Source of the DNA: Marmoricola sp. Leaf446
GTDB taxonomy: Bacteria > Actinomycetota > Actinomycetes > Propionibacteriales > Nocardioidaceae
Assembly: GCF_001424755.1 (NCBI RefSeq)
Contig: NZ_LMRF01000001.1
Location: 77,063-141,062, forward strand
Length of the DNA: 64,000 bases
Reading direction: 5' to 3'
Below are positions 51,688-60,060 of this stretch, piece after piece. A program made the position numbers and the translations under genes. The notes beneath the pieces were generated by a model. It ran no database searches. It saw only the letters and a list, made by a program, of their open reading frames with translations, and was not told the DNA's origin. How positions within the stretch are numbered: position 1 is the stretch's first letter; every line of letters begins with the position of its first letter.

Positions 51688-53127
51688 GTGTTGTCGCGGC
51701 GGTGGGCCAAGTACGTCACCGCACTGCTGCTGTTCGCGATGGTGGTCCCCGGGGCGCTCCTGGTGATCAACACGCTGGACCGCGACCAGGACGAGCGAGC
51801 GCGGTCCGAGGACGCGCGGAGATCGACGTGCAGGAGCCTCGTGGTGCGGCTCGTGACCGCGCTCGACGCCTTCACCCAGCAGTTCGACGGGCTGACCGCG
51901 ACCAGCGACGCCACGATCCCCCCGATGCCGTCCATGCCGCAGCTGCGCACGGAGGCAGCGGGCTTCGACCAGCAGCTGGCCCGGTCGGACTGCCGGGAGG
52001 CCGCGGCGCGGACGGCGATCGACGAGTGGCGCCAGGCGAAGGGTGCGACCGGTCCGCTGGCGGACGCGGTGCGAGCAGCGCTCGCGGCCAACGTCCTCGA
52101 CGTGGTGACGGGGCCCGACGCGGGGGCGCGCTACGAGCTGACACCGGACGAGGACCTCGCGACCGTCCTCTCCCGGATGCCGACCGGGTCGACCGTGGTG
52201 CTCCCCGAGGGACGTTTCGCGCTGGACGGCACCGTGGCCCTCGTCCAGGACATCACGATCCAGGGTGCGGGTCGTGGCCGCACCCTGGTCACCTCCCGCG
52301 CCCAGGGAGCCGGCCTGGTGCTGGCCTCGCAGGTCACGCTCCGGATGTCCGGGGTCCGGGTGGAGCACCGCGGCGGAGGCAGTGCCTCGGTCCTCCTCCT
52401 CCGAGCCGGGACCGCGACGCTCCGCGACGTGCAGGTCGCGGGCGCGACCCGCGACGACCGTGCCGAACCCGGCGCGGAGGCTGTCCTCTCCGGCGGCAGC
52501 GGGATCGTGCTCGCCGGGGGAGAGCGGCTGAGCATGCGCGGCTCGAGCGCGACCCGCAACGCCGTGGGTGGGCTGCTCGTGGCCAGTGGCAGGCCCGAGG
52601 TCAGGGGCAGCAGCTTCCGCGGCAACGACGTCTGCGGCGTCTGCTACGTCGGGAAGTCCTCAGGCCGGCTCCGCGACAGCGTCCTGGTGGGGAACGGCGC
52701 CGGGGTGACGGTCGGCGATCGCGGTGCGCCGGTCGTGGACGACAACCGCATCGAGGCCAACAAGCAGGCAGGGCTCGTCGTCCAGGGCGCCTCCCGCCCC
52801 CGGCTGGCGCGCAACACGGTCCGGGGCAACGGGGGCATCGGGGTCGCCGTGTACGGAGCGGCCTCGCCCCAGGTGACCGCCAACACCGTCACCGGGCACG
52901 AGCAGGCGGGGATCCTGGTCGACGTGGCCGCCCGGGCCACGCCCGACCTGCGTGGGAACGACCTGCGGGGCAACGGGTCCGCCGGGGTCGTGTTCACGGG
53001 TCGGTCGGGCGGCACGGCCTCGGGCAACACCTGCTCCGGAGCGAGGTTCGGCCTGGTCCTCGACGGGTCGGCGGCGCCCGTCCTCGGCCGCAACGACTGC
53101 GCGCTGCAGGACCAGCGGAGTCGTTAG
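51688..53127 (+). CDS. membrane-anchored right-handed parallel beta-helix protein
   Basis: This 479-residue protein has a short basic N-terminus and one membrane helix (VTALLLFAMVVPGALLVI, residues 10-27) as a signal anchor. A helical region follows to about residue 150. The C-terminal 300 residues are parallel beta-helix (PbH1-like) coils with repeated segments such as GRPEVRGSSFRGNDVCG, RPRLARNTVRGNGGIG and SPQVTANTVTGHEQAG. Such folds bind or cleave polysaccharides or serve as surface scaffolds; no catalytic Asp cluster is obvious. It starts five bases after the giant gene stop and probably works with that protein at the cell surface. Start GTG 51688, probably leaderless. Confidence 0.78.
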   Translation: MLSRRWAKYVTALLLFAMVVPGALLVINTLDRDQDERARSEDARRSTCRSLVVRLVTALDAFTQQFDGLTATSDATIPPMPSMPQLRTEAAGFDQQLARSDCREAAARTAIDEWRQAKGATGPLADAVRAALAANVLDVVTGPDAGARYELTPDEDLATVLSRMPTGSTVVLPEGRFALDGTVALVQDITIQGAGRGRTLVTSRAQGAGLVLASQVTLRMSGVRVEHRGGGSASVLLLRAGTATLRDVQVAGATRDDRAEPGAEAVLSGGSGIVLAGGERLSMRGSSATRNAVGGLLVASGRPEVRGSSFRGNDVCGVCYVGKSSGRLRDSVLVGNGAGVTVGDRGAPVVDDNRIEANKQAGLVVQGASRPRLARNTVRGNGGIGVAVYGAASPQVTANTVTGHEQAGILVDVAARATPDLRGNDLRGNGSAGVVFTGRSGGTASGNTCSGARFGLVLDGSAAPVLGRNDCALQDQRSR

Positions 53128-53181
53128 CCGCGATCGGTGGACAGTTCTCCTCGATCCGGCGTCACGAGGACGGTTCTCCGT

Positions 53182-53193
53182 TACCCTCGGCCG
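53182..53193 (+). promoter_or_regulatory. leaderless-type -10 for the small secreted protein
   Basis: TACCCT (53182-53187) plus six bases precedes the GTG at 53194. The spacing is identical to that of the beta-helix gene before it, and there is no ribosome site. Confidence 0.5.
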
Positions 53194-53952
53194 GTGAGGA
53201 ACCGTCTCGACCACCTGTTCGTGCGCTCGACGCTGCGTTTCCTCGCACTCGCCCTCGCGCTCGCTGCCCCGCTCGTGCCGGCCGCGAGCGCACCGGCTGC
53301 GGCCGACCCGATCTTCGCCTCGGCCACGACCGCCTACACCACGAGCTCCGATCCCGTCCACGGCCAGCGCTTCAAGATCGTGGGGCAGGTCTTCCTGCTG
53401 CTCGGGGAGTCCCCGGCGCCGCTGCCCAACCAGCAGGTGACCCTGGAGCAGCAGCCGACCTCGGGCGCCGCGTGGACCGCCGTGGCCACGGCGACGACGA
53501 CCGAGACCACCATGGCCAACGGCGAGAAGCACATCGTGTACACCTTCGACCGGGTGGCCTCCCGCACGTCCAGCTTCCGGGTGCGGTACGCCGGGTCCGC
53601 GGACTCCCAGGCGATCGGCTCGTCGGTCTCCGACGACGGTGCCGCGGTCCCCGTGCTGGTCCGGGTGCACCGCCAGATGCCGATCCGGCTGACCCAGCCG
53701 CGACCCTCCAGGATCTTCATGTCCGGAGAGGCGCGCCCGCTCTACGCCCGCCAGCGGGTCGACGTGCTCCGCAAGACCTGCCCGACCTGTGCGTGGAAGG
53801 TCTACGCCCGGCCCCTGACCGACGGCTACGGCCGTTACCGGGTCCGGCTGTACGCACCGCGGAGCGGCTCCTACTACTTCGTCGCCCGCACTCCCGCCTC
53901 CCAGGGCTTCGCGCTCTCCACGTCACAGCAGGCCAGGATCCGCGCCAGCTGA
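53194..53952 (+). CDS. secreted beta-sandwich protein of unknown function
   Basis: The 252-residue precursor has a Sec signal (FLALALALAAPLVPAASAPA) with cleavage likely near residue 38 after an Ala-x-Ala. The mature part reads as two Ig-like or bacterial-surface beta domains: QQVTLEQQPTSGAAWTAVA in the first, then a second with Cys-Pro-Thr-Cys (KTCPTCAWKVYARPL), a possible disulfide or metal pair. The second domain ends with YRVRLYAPRSGSYYFVART, typical of extracellular carbohydrate- or stress-bearing Ig folds. It follows the giant gene and the beta-helix gene and is probably part of the same surface system. No close family is recognised. Confidence 0.7.
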   Translation: MRNRLDHLFVRSTLRFLALALALAAPLVPAASAPAAADPIFASATTAYTTSSDPVHGQRFKIVGQVFLLLGESPAPLPNQQVTLEQQPTSGAAWTAVATATTTETTMANGEKHIVYTFDRVASRTSSFRVRYAGSADSQAIGSSVSDDGAAVPVLVRVHRQMPIRLTQPRPSRIFMSGEARPLYARQRVDVLRKTCPTCAWKVYARPLTDGYGRYRVRLYAPRSGSYYFVARTPASQGFALSTSQQARIRAS

Positions 53953-53961
53953 GGGCCCGGC

Positions 53962-53987
53962 GGCTCACCCCTCGGTCGGGGTGAGCC
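53962..53987. terminator. bidirectional hairpin between convergent genes
   Basis: GGCTCACCCC (53962-53971) pairs perfectly with GGGGTGAGCC (53978-53987) across a six-base loop. It lies at the convergent ends of the secreted protein (+) and the sugar dehydrogenase (-), overlapping the latter's stop codon, and can terminate both transcripts. Confidence 0.75.
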
Positions 53988-55170
53988 GGAGCAACCGCCC
54001 GGCGCCGGCGTCCTCGAGCAGCCAGACCGACCCGTCCGGGCCCTGCTCGACGGCGCGGATGCGCTCGCCCATGTCCCAGGCCTCGATGGCGCCCGCTCGC
54101 CGGCCGTCGAGGTCGACGCGCACCAGGGCCTGGCCGGACAGGGCGCCGAGGAAGGCGTCGCCCTGCCAGTCGGGGAACTGCTCGCCGTCGTAGACCATCA
54201 GGCTGCCGGGGGAGATGCTCGGGTCCCACCACGCGACGGGGGCGACGAAGCCGTCGCCGTCGGCGTGGTCGGGGATGTCGCTGCCGTCGTAGTTGCTGCC
54301 GTCGGAGGCCTCGGGCCAGCCGTAGTTGCCGCCCTCCTCGATGCGGTTGAGCTCGTCGCCGCCCCGGGGCCCCATCTCCGAGGACCACAGCGTCCCGTCG
54401 GGGGCGAACTCCAGGCCGAGGGGATTGCGGTGTCCCCAGCTCCAGATGTCGGCCGACCGGCCGTCCTGGTCCGCGAGCGGGTTGCCCGGGGCGGGGTCGC
54501 CGTCGAGGGTCAGCCGCACGATGCTGCCGAGGTTGTTGCTGGTGTCCTGGGCCGGGTCGAACTGCTGCCGGTCGCCCGAGCTGACGACGAGGTGACGGCC
54601 GTCGGGGTCCACCGCGATCCGGTGCGAGAAGTGCCCGTCGCCGTCGATCGTGGGGGACTGCCGCCAGATCACCTCGAGGCCGTCCAGCCGCGGCTCGCCG
54701 TCGGTGACGAGGCGCGCGCGACCCACCACGGCGCCCGACGTGCCGGCGTCCCCGGCCTCGACCCAGCTGAGGTAGACGGTCCCGTCCTCGGCGTACGACG
54801 GGCCGGTGACGACGTCGCCCAGCCCGCCCTGACCGGCGTCGACGACCTCGGGCACGCCGGCGACCTCGACCCGCTCGCCGGTGTCCTGGTCGCGCAGGTG
54901 CAGCACGCCGTCGCGCTCGGTGACCAGCAGGTCGCCCGAGCCGGGCAGGAACGTCATCGCCCACGGCTGGTCGAACCGGTCGACCTCCTCGACCTCGAAC
55001 GGGCGGTCCTCCTCGGACGCGGAGGCGTCGCCCTGCGCGCCGGCCGCGGTGCGGCCGCCGTCGAGGGCGTCGCCCGAGCCCGAGCCCGAGCCCGGGGAGC
55101 AGCCGGCGACGAGCGCCGCGCTCGCGGCCAGGCTGGCGAGCAGGGCGGGTCGGGTGCGGTGACGGGTCAC
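53965..55170 (-). CDS. lipoprotein PQQ-type soluble aldose sugar dehydrogenase
   Basis: The 401-residue precursor has a lipobox, ALVAGCS, with Cys24, then an acidic linker and a six-bladed beta-propeller of the glucose/sorbosone dehydrogenase family. Marker segments are FDQPWAMTFLPGSGDLLVTE, GGLGDVVTGPSY, GDGHFSHRIAVDPDG, WSWGHRNPLGLEFAPDG and GGNYGWPEASDG. The conserved HR-N, HFS and RNP positions fit PQQ and calcium binding. It should oxidise sugars on the outer membrane face and pass electrons to the respiratory chain. It starts at GTG 55170 with only a weak upstream signal. It converges on the surface-protein locus. Confidence 0.87.
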   Translation of the reverse strand: MTRHRTRPALLASLAASAALVAGCSPGSGSGSGDALDGGRTAAGAQGDASASEEDRPFEVEEVDRFDQPWAMTFLPGSGDLLVTERDGVLHLRDQDTGERVEVAGVPEVVDAGQGGLGDVVTGPSYAEDGTVYLSWVEAGDAGTSGAVVGRARLVTDGEPRLDGLEVIWRQSPTIDGDGHFSHRIAVDPDGRHLVVSSGDRQQFDPAQDTSNNLGSIVRLTLDGDPAPGNPLADQDGRSADIWSWGHRNPLGLEFAPDGTLWSSEMGPRGGDELNRIEEGGNYGWPEASDGSNYDGSDIPDHADGDGFVAPVAWWDPSISPGSLMVYDGEQFPDWQGDAFLGALSGQALVRVDLDGRRAGAIEAWDMGERIRAVEQGPDGSVWLLEDAGAGRLLRLTPTEG

Positions 55171-55242
55171 GCCCCGATCGTCCCCCGGCGGGCAAGGACG
55201 ATCCCGGAGGGCATCCGGGCCCTGGGTAGCGTCGGGACCACG

Positions 55243-55626
55243 ATGCGACCCCCGTCAGCCCCCGACCGGACGCGCCGTCGCGCGCTGCTCCTGGAGCGGG
55301 ACGGGGCGACGTGCGTGTGGTGCGGCCGGCCGTTCGGGTCGCTGGTGCAGCCCACGACCGAGCACGTCGTCCCCCGGGTCAAGGGCGGCCCGTCGTGGCT
55401 GGAGAACGAGCTGCTGGCCTGCCGCCGGTGTAACGGGCAGCGGGGTCACCAGGCGCCGGTGGCCTGGTGGGAGGAGTGCACCCGGCGCGGGTGGGAGCCC
55501 GACCGCGACCGGTTGCTGCGCTCGCTGGTCGCGCTGCAGGAGGCGATCGGGCGACGCGGCGGGCAACGCCGGGCCCGGCCCTACCTGGACCGCGAGCTGC
55601 GACGGCTGCGCCGCCACCAGACCTGA
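55243..55626 (+). CDS. small HNH endonuclease
   Basis: This 127-residue protein is essentially one HNH domain: CVWCGRPFG and CRRCNGQRG supply a zinc-binding CxxC pair, and TEHVVPRVKGG gives the EHxxP metal-binding core. The C-terminal half is basic and helical (RRARPYLDRELRRLRRH), suited to DNA binding. Stand-alone HNH proteins of this size occur widely in actinomycetes and can act as nickases or DNA-repair or phage-type nucleases. It lies alone, with no methyltransferase or toxin partner in reach. Confidence 0.8.
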   Translation: MRPPSAPDRTRRRALLLERDGATCVWCGRPFGSLVQPTTEHVVPRVKGGPSWLENELLACRRCNGQRGHQAPVAWWEECTRRGWEPDRDRLLRSLVALQEAIGRRGGQRRARPYLDRELRRLRRHQT

Positions 55627-55686
55627 GGCGGCGGCTCGTGCGCCGCACGGGTCAGCTCCGCTCCGGCCCGGGACGGACCGGTCCGC

Positions 55687-56847
55687 TCAGGTCCCGGCGG
55701 CCCGGATCTTCCGCGCTGCGAGGGCCACGGCGCCGAGGGCGGCGGCGGTCGCCCACAGCACGGCCCCGGCGCCCGCGCTGGCGGCGAAGGCGCCGGCCGC
55801 GGTCGGCACGACGACCTGGCCCAGCCGGTTGCCGGTGAGCCGCAGCGACATCGCCCGCCCGCGCAGCCCGGGCGGGGTGGCGTCCGCCAGCCAGGACATC
55901 GTCATGGGCTGTCCCACCCCGAGGCCGAAGCCCATGACGGCGACGACGACGAACAGCGACCAGGTGGGCAGGGGCGCCGGCAGCAGCGCCATGCCGACGG
56001 CGGCGCCGGCCACGCTCCCGACCAGCAGCCGGCCTCGGCCCAGGAGCGCCGCCAGCTGCCCGAGGAACAGCCTCGACGCCATCGAGAACACCGCGCGCAC
56101 CGACAGCAGCGCCCCGATGGTGGCGGCCGAGACGTCGCGCTCGGCGCCCAGGGCGGGCAGGTAGACCAGCGAGATGTCGACGGCCGCCAGGACCACCGAG
56201 CTTACCGTGAGCGCGCGGAGCAGGCCGGGGCGCCTGACCAGGGTGCGGAGCGACCCCTGGTCGCCGGTCCGGCCCGGCGCGCCGGTCGTGCGCGGCAGCG
56301 CGAGCGTGACGACGAGCAGCGTGGCCGCCACGGCGGCGGAGGCCACGAAGATGGCTCCGGTGTCGGGAATCGCCGACCTCCCGCCGAACAGGGCGATGAA
56401 GCCCGGTCCCGCGGCCTGGCCCGCCGAGGCCGCGAACGTGTAGTGGCCGAACGCGGTGTCGTAGCGCGAGCTGTCGGTGACGTTGGCGACGTAGGCCTGC
56501 TGCCCCACCACCGAGCACAGGTGTCCCACGCCGAGGGTGACCGTGGCGAGCAGCAGGCCGGGGATGCTGCTGCCCAGGAGGGCGAAGCAGGCCGTGCTGC
56601 CGAGGAGGACGACGCCGCCGGTGATCATCAGCGTCTTCTCGCCCAACCGGTCGGTCAGGGTGCCGATGCCGACCGCGAGGAGCAGCGGCACCACGGCGAA
56701 GCTCGCGCCGATCGCCCCGAGGAACTGCGCGGGTGCGTCCAGCTCGATGGCGCGGTAGATCGCGGTCGGACGCAGGATGAACGTGACGACCTGGACCAGC
56801 AGGGTCGCCCCGTAGAAGCTGGCCTGGCTGAGGGGTGGGCGCCTCAC
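55687..56847 (-). CDS. MFS transporter downstream of a GntR regulator
   Basis: This 386-residue protein has about 12 membrane helices. Helix 1 (SQASFYGATLLVQVVTFIL) is followed by GIGTLTDRLGEKTLMITGG as motif A, and the later GFGLGVGQPMTMSWLADATP is a typical central-cavity segment of the organic-acid or drug-exporting MFS branch. It is read from a GTG that overlaps the GntR stop (GTGA), so the two are translationally coupled. The GntR partner of the FCD type suggests an organic acid substrate, imported or exported. Confidence 0.85.
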   Translation of the reverse strand: MRRPPLSQASFYGATLLVQVVTFILRPTAIYRAIELDAPAQFLGAIGASFAVVPLLLAVGIGTLTDRLGEKTLMITGGVVLLGSTACFALLGSSIPGLLLATVTLGVGHLCSVVGQQAYVANVTDSSRYDTAFGHYTFAASAGQAAGPGFIALFGGRSAIPDTGAIFVASAAVAATLLVVTLALPRTTGAPGRTGDQGSLRTLVRRPGLLRALTVSSVVLAAVDISLVYLPALGAERDVSAATIGALLSVRAVFSMASRLFLGQLAALLGRGRLLVGSVAGAAVGMALLPAPLPTWSLFVVVAVMGFGLGVGQPMTMSWLADATPPGLRGRAMSLRLTGNRLGQVVVPTAAGAFAASAGAGAVLWATAAALGAVALAARKIRAAGT

Positions 56848-57542
56848 GGTGCGTCGGCGCCGGGTGCGGCTGCGTCCGGCCCCGGCTCCCCGAGGGCCCG
56901 GACGGCGACGTCGCGGGCACCGAGGACGTGGCGCGAGGCGAGGTCGGCGGCGGCGACGTCGTCACCCGCGATGATCGCCGCGCAGATGTCGTGGTGCTCG
57001 CTCAGGGCGGCGGCGCGACGCTCCTCGCTGGAGTTGGTGGTGAGCTTGTAGCGCCTCATCTGGTCGGTCACCTGCCGATGGAGGTGCCGGGCCCAGGCGT
57101 TGTCGGCGATCTCCCCGATGCGGTCGTGGATCGCCGTGCCGGCGGCCATGGCGTCGTCGCGGAAGTGCACGAGGGCCTCGTTGCGGGCGAGCAGCCCGTG
57201 CAGCGCGTCGTGGTCGGCCCCCGTCGCCCGCCTCGCCGCCGTGCCGGCCATCAGGCCCTCGAGCGAGGCGCGCACCTCGTAGAGCTCGACGACGTCGCGG
57301 GCGTCGAGGCGGGGGACGAGGACGGCGCCCGTCGGCTGCTGCTCGAGCAGGTTCTCGGCGATCAGCCGGCGCACCGCCTCGCGCAGCGGCGTACGGCTGA
57401 CCCCGAGCTCGGCGGTGAGCGCCGGCTCGTGGAGCCGCTCGCCGGGCGCCAGCTCGAGGTCAAGGATGCGCCGCTTGAGCTCGACGTAGACGAGGTGAGC
57501 GCCCGACGCGCGCGCCCCGCCCGGCTGTCGCACCTGGGTCAT
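56844..57542 (-). CDS. GntR-family regulator with FCD ligand domain
   Basis: The 232-residue protein has a winged helix at residues 18-80 (VYVELKRRILDLELAPGERL, LTAELGVSRTPLREAVRRL) and an FCD domain with the metal-binding pattern D...H...H (GTAIHDRIGEIADN and SEHHDICAAI). FCD regulators sense carboxylic acids and often repress a transporter and a catabolic enzyme. It starts at ATG 57542, with TAGTCT seven bases upstream on its own strand, so it is probably leaderless. A GTATAC-centred operator lies in the divergent region shared with the TauE-type gene. Confidence 0.88.
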   Translation of the reverse strand: MTQVRQPGGARASGAHLVYVELKRRILDLELAPGERLHEPALTAELGVSRTPLREAVRRLIAENLLEQQPTGAVLVPRLDARDVVELYEVRASLEGLMAGTAARRATGADHDALHGLLARNEALVHFRDDAMAAGTAIHDRIGEIADNAWARHLHRQVTDQMRRYKLTTNSSEERRAAALSEHHDICAAIIAGDDVAAADLASRHVLGARDVAVRALGEPGPDAAAPGADAP

Positions 57543-57588
57543 GTCGAGCAGACTACGGGATCGTGGACATCCGTACTTGTATACGAAG
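57543..57588. promoter_or_regulatory. divergent control region with GntR-type operator
   Basis: CTTGTATACGAAG (57576-57588), centred on GTATAC, matches the short palindromes used by FCD-type GntR repressors. On the minus strand TAGTCT (57555-57550) lies seven bases before the regulator's ATG. The region also serves the TauE-type gene that starts at 57652 on the plus strand, so one repressor could control both directions. Confidence 0.55.
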
Positions 57589-57651
57589 GGTCGGTCAGGC
57601 CTGGGGGTTCCGGTTCGAGGGCGCCCCGGTCGACGTCGTGCCCGTCCCCGG

Positions 57652-58401
57652 GTGAGCCCCACCGAGGTCCTGCTGCTCGTCGCCGCCGGGGTGGGGGCCG
57701 GGCTCACCGGCTCCGTCGCCGGCCTCGCGTCGCTGATCAGCTATCCGGCGCTGCTCGCGGCCGGACTTCCGCCTCTGGTCGCCAACGTGACCAACACCGT
57801 GGCGCTGACGGGCAACGCGCTCGGCACGACCATCGGCTCCCGGCGCGAGCTGGTGGGCCAGTGGCGACGCCTGCGGGTGCTGATGCTGCTCTGCGGCGGC
57901 GGCCTCGGCGCGGCCCTGCTCCTGCTGACGGATCCCGCGGTGTTCGAGGCCGTGGTGCCGTGGCTGGTCGCGCTCGGGTCGGCCCTGCTGCTCCTGCGTG
58001 ACCGGCTGCGGCGGTGGTCCGAGACCCGGCGCGCGACCGCGGGCCCGCCCCGGGCCTGGCGCGGTCACCTCGTGGTCGGCGCGGTCGGGGTGTACGGCGG
58101 CTACTTCGGGGCCGCCGCCGGGGTGATCATGCTCGCCGTCCTGGCGCTGCGGACCACCGAGCCGCTGGCGGTCACCAACGCGGTCAAGAACGTCGCCACC
58201 AGCACCGCCAACCTGGTCGCGGCGATCGCCTACGTCGTGCTCGCGCCGGTCGACTGGGCGGCCGTCGTGCCCCTGGCCGGCGGGGCCGTCGTCGGCGGCT
58301 GGCTGGGGCCGCAGGTGGTGCGGCTGCTGCCCGAGCGGCCGCTGCGCTGGGGCATCGCCCTCGCCGGGTTCGGACTCGCGGTCCGGCTGCAGCTGGGCTG
58401 A
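57652..58401 (+). CDS. TauE/SafE-family membrane permease
   Basis: This 249-residue integral membrane protein has about eight helices arranged as two similar halves. Each half has the family signature of a Gly-rich first helix: VGAGLTGSVAGLASLISYPA at the start and VGVYGGYFGAAAGVIMLAVL in the middle, plus the NTVALTGNALG and NAVKNVATSTANL segments. Members export or import sulfite, sulfoacetate or other small organosulfur or carboxylic anions. The GTG start has no good ribosome site. Divergent placement from a GntR regulator suggests the same inducer controls it and the MFS gene. Confidence 0.82.
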   Translation: MSPTEVLLLVAAGVGAGLTGSVAGLASLISYPALLAAGLPPLVANVTNTVALTGNALGTTIGSRRELVGQWRRLRVLMLLCGGGLGAALLLLTDPAVFEAVVPWLVALGSALLLLRDRLRRWSETRRATAGPPRAWRGHLVVGAVGVYGGYFGAAAGVIMLAVLALRTTEPLAVTNAVKNVATSTANLVAAIAYVVLAPVDWAAVVPLAGGAVVGGWLGPQVVRLLPERPLRWGIALAGFGLAVRLQLG

Positions 58402-58420
58402 GCGCGGCTCAGCGGCCGAC

Positions 58421-58516
58421 GCGTCATACGAGGTGGTCGCCGGGGCGAGCCGGTCGTATGACGCACCTGCGTCCGTCATGCGACGTGGTCGTGGGGGCGA
58501 CCCGGTCGTATGACGC
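58421..58516. repeat. twin REP-like hairpins between convergent genes
   Basis: GCGTCATACGA (58421-58431) pairs perfectly with TCGTATGACGC (58454-58464). A second copy, CGTCATGCGA (58474-58483) with TCGTATGACG (58506-58515), has one G-T pair. The loops are also alike (GGTGGTCGCCGGGGCGAGCCGG versus a close variant), so this is a duplicated unit of about 52 bases. It sits between the convergent permease and amine oxidase genes and could act as a double terminator or belong to a dispersed REP family. Confidence 0.7.
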
Positions 58517-58546
58517 GCCACCACGGCGCCGAGCCGCGCCGACGGG

Positions 58547-59926
58547 TCAGGCGGTGGCGGCGATGGCCTCGGCGACGGCCCGGCCGCGGCGCAGGGCGCC
58601 GTCGACGTGCTGGTAGCCCTCGGCGGCGGTGTCGGAGCTGGCCCAGTGGATCCGGCCGACCGGCGCGGTCTGGTCCTTGCCGTAGCGCGAGAGGCCGCCG
58701 AGGTCGAAGCTCGCGGCGTACGCCCCGCGGGTCCACTCCTCGCTGGCCCAGTCCGACTCGTGGTAGACGAGCGGCTCCAGCGCCTGCGGGCCCAGGTAGT
58801 CGGCGATCGAGGCCAGCACCTCCGCCCGGCGCTCGTCGGGGTCGAGCTCGAGGAGGCGGTCGGCCTTCTCGTCGGAGACGAAGCCGACGAGGGTGCCGCG
58901 GTCGTCGCCGTGGTTGGTGTTGTCGTAGACCTCCTGCACCAGCGCGGTCGCGCCGAAGCAGGTGCCCGAGAGGCCGGCGTCGCGCCAGAACGGCGTCGCG
59001 TAGACGGCGTGCACCTTGATCACCAGGCCGAGCGAGAGGTGCTGGTGCATCTGGTGCTGGCGCCGCGGCAGCGGCGGGTCGTAGCTGATCCGGCTGTAGA
59101 GGTTGGGCGGCACGGCGACGACGACGTGGCGGGCCGTGACCGTGACGCGGTCGGACTCCACGACCACGCCGTCGTCGGAGGTGCGGATGGTGCGCACCGG
59201 CGTCGCGAGGCGTACGTCGAGCCGGTCGGCCATCGACTCGGAGACCGACTGCATGCCGCCGACCACGCGGCGGTCGAGGATGAACGCGTCGTCGAGCAGG
59301 TTGCTGAACGACCCCGCCGAGGCCGCCATCAGCACGGCCTGCAGCGCCGAGAACGCGTGGGCCGGCTTGGTCAGCATGCCGCCGGCGATGAAGAGCCCGA
59401 TGTTGTCGCAGGCCTGCTCGTCGGTGGAGGCCTCGCGCAGCCAGTGGTGGAAGGAGATCCGGTCGAGCTCGGCGGCGCGCGGGTGGGCCCACGGCTCCCG
59501 GCAGCCGATCTCCGCGGCGAGGTCGTCCAGCAGGGCGGTCAGGCGACGCATCTCGGCGGCGGTCTGCTCGCCGACGGGCAGCTCGAGGCCGTCGTACTGC
59601 ACGACCTCGCCCTCGGGGGTGCGGTAGACCGAGCGGCCCTCGCGGTAGCGGGGGAAGGTGCTCAGGCCGAGCTCGTCGACCAGGCCCAGCAGCTCGGTCT
59701 GGTCCGGGGAGACCCACTGGCCGCCGATCTCGAGGAACGCCCCGTCGACCACGTCGCTCCAGGTGCGTCCGCCGACGCGGTCCCGGGCCTCCAGCACCAC
59801 GACGCTGCGCCCCGCCGCGGCGAGCGTGCGGGCCGCCATCAGGCCCGCGGGCCCGGCGCCGACCACGACGACGTCGCGGTCCAGGGGCGTGGCTGCGGTG
59901 TCGCCGTGGGGATGGTGGCTGGTCAT
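58547..59926 (-). CDS. flavin-containing amine oxidase (putrescine/monoamine-oxidase-like)
   Basis: This 459-residue FAD enzyme opens with the dinucleotide-binding motif DVVVVGAGPAGLMAARTL and the GG motif LEARDRVGGRTWSDVV. The substrate-domain segment EIGGQWVSPDQTELL and the C-terminal flavin segment RIHWASSDTAAEGYQHVDGA place it with actinobacterial monoamine and putrescine oxidases, where FAD may be covalently held by a Cys (not obvious here). It oxidises a primary amine to an aldehyde plus ammonia and peroxide. GGAGG precedes the ATG. It is divergent from an aldehyde dehydrogenase/aminotransferase operon, so the set probably degrades polyamines or other amines. Confidence 0.87.
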   Translation of the reverse strand: MTSHHPHGDTAATPLDRDVVVVGAGPAGLMAARTLAAAGRSVVVLEARDRVGGRTWSDVVDGAFLEIGGQWVSPDQTELLGLVDELGLSTFPRYREGRSVYRTPEGEVVQYDGLELPVGEQTAAEMRRLTALLDDLAAEIGCREPWAHPRAAELDRISFHHWLREASTDEQACDNIGLFIAGGMLTKPAHAFSALQAVLMAASAGSFSNLLDDAFILDRRVVGGMQSVSESMADRLDVRLATPVRTIRTSDDGVVVESDRVTVTARHVVVAVPPNLYSRISYDPPLPRRQHQMHQHLSLGLVIKVHAVYATPFWRDAGLSGTCFGATALVQEVYDNTNHGDDRGTLVGFVSDEKADRLLELDPDERRAEVLASIADYLGPQALEPLVYHESDWASEEWTRGAYAASFDLGGLSRYGKDQTAPVGRIHWASSDTAAEGYQHVDGALRRGRAVAEAIAATA

Positions 59927-60060
59927 CGGTCCTCCGTCGGTGGCATGGTGAACCTACGTCGTGCGACACCGGATCGGTGTCGCGCGCGCGGCTATGGTGC
60001 GGAATGCTAGGCCAGGACGGCACCAGGCGACGAATTCCGTAGGTCACGAGAGGAACACCC
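59927..60060. promoter_or_regulatory. divergent promoter region of the amine catabolism genes
   Basis: The 134-base gap between the divergent amine oxidase and mmsA-like starts contains the ribosome sites GGAGG (minus) and GAGAGGA (plus) and several TATGGT/GCTAGG-type -10 candidates around 59993-60011. No clear palindrome stands out, and no regulator gene is adjacent. Confidence 0.35.
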
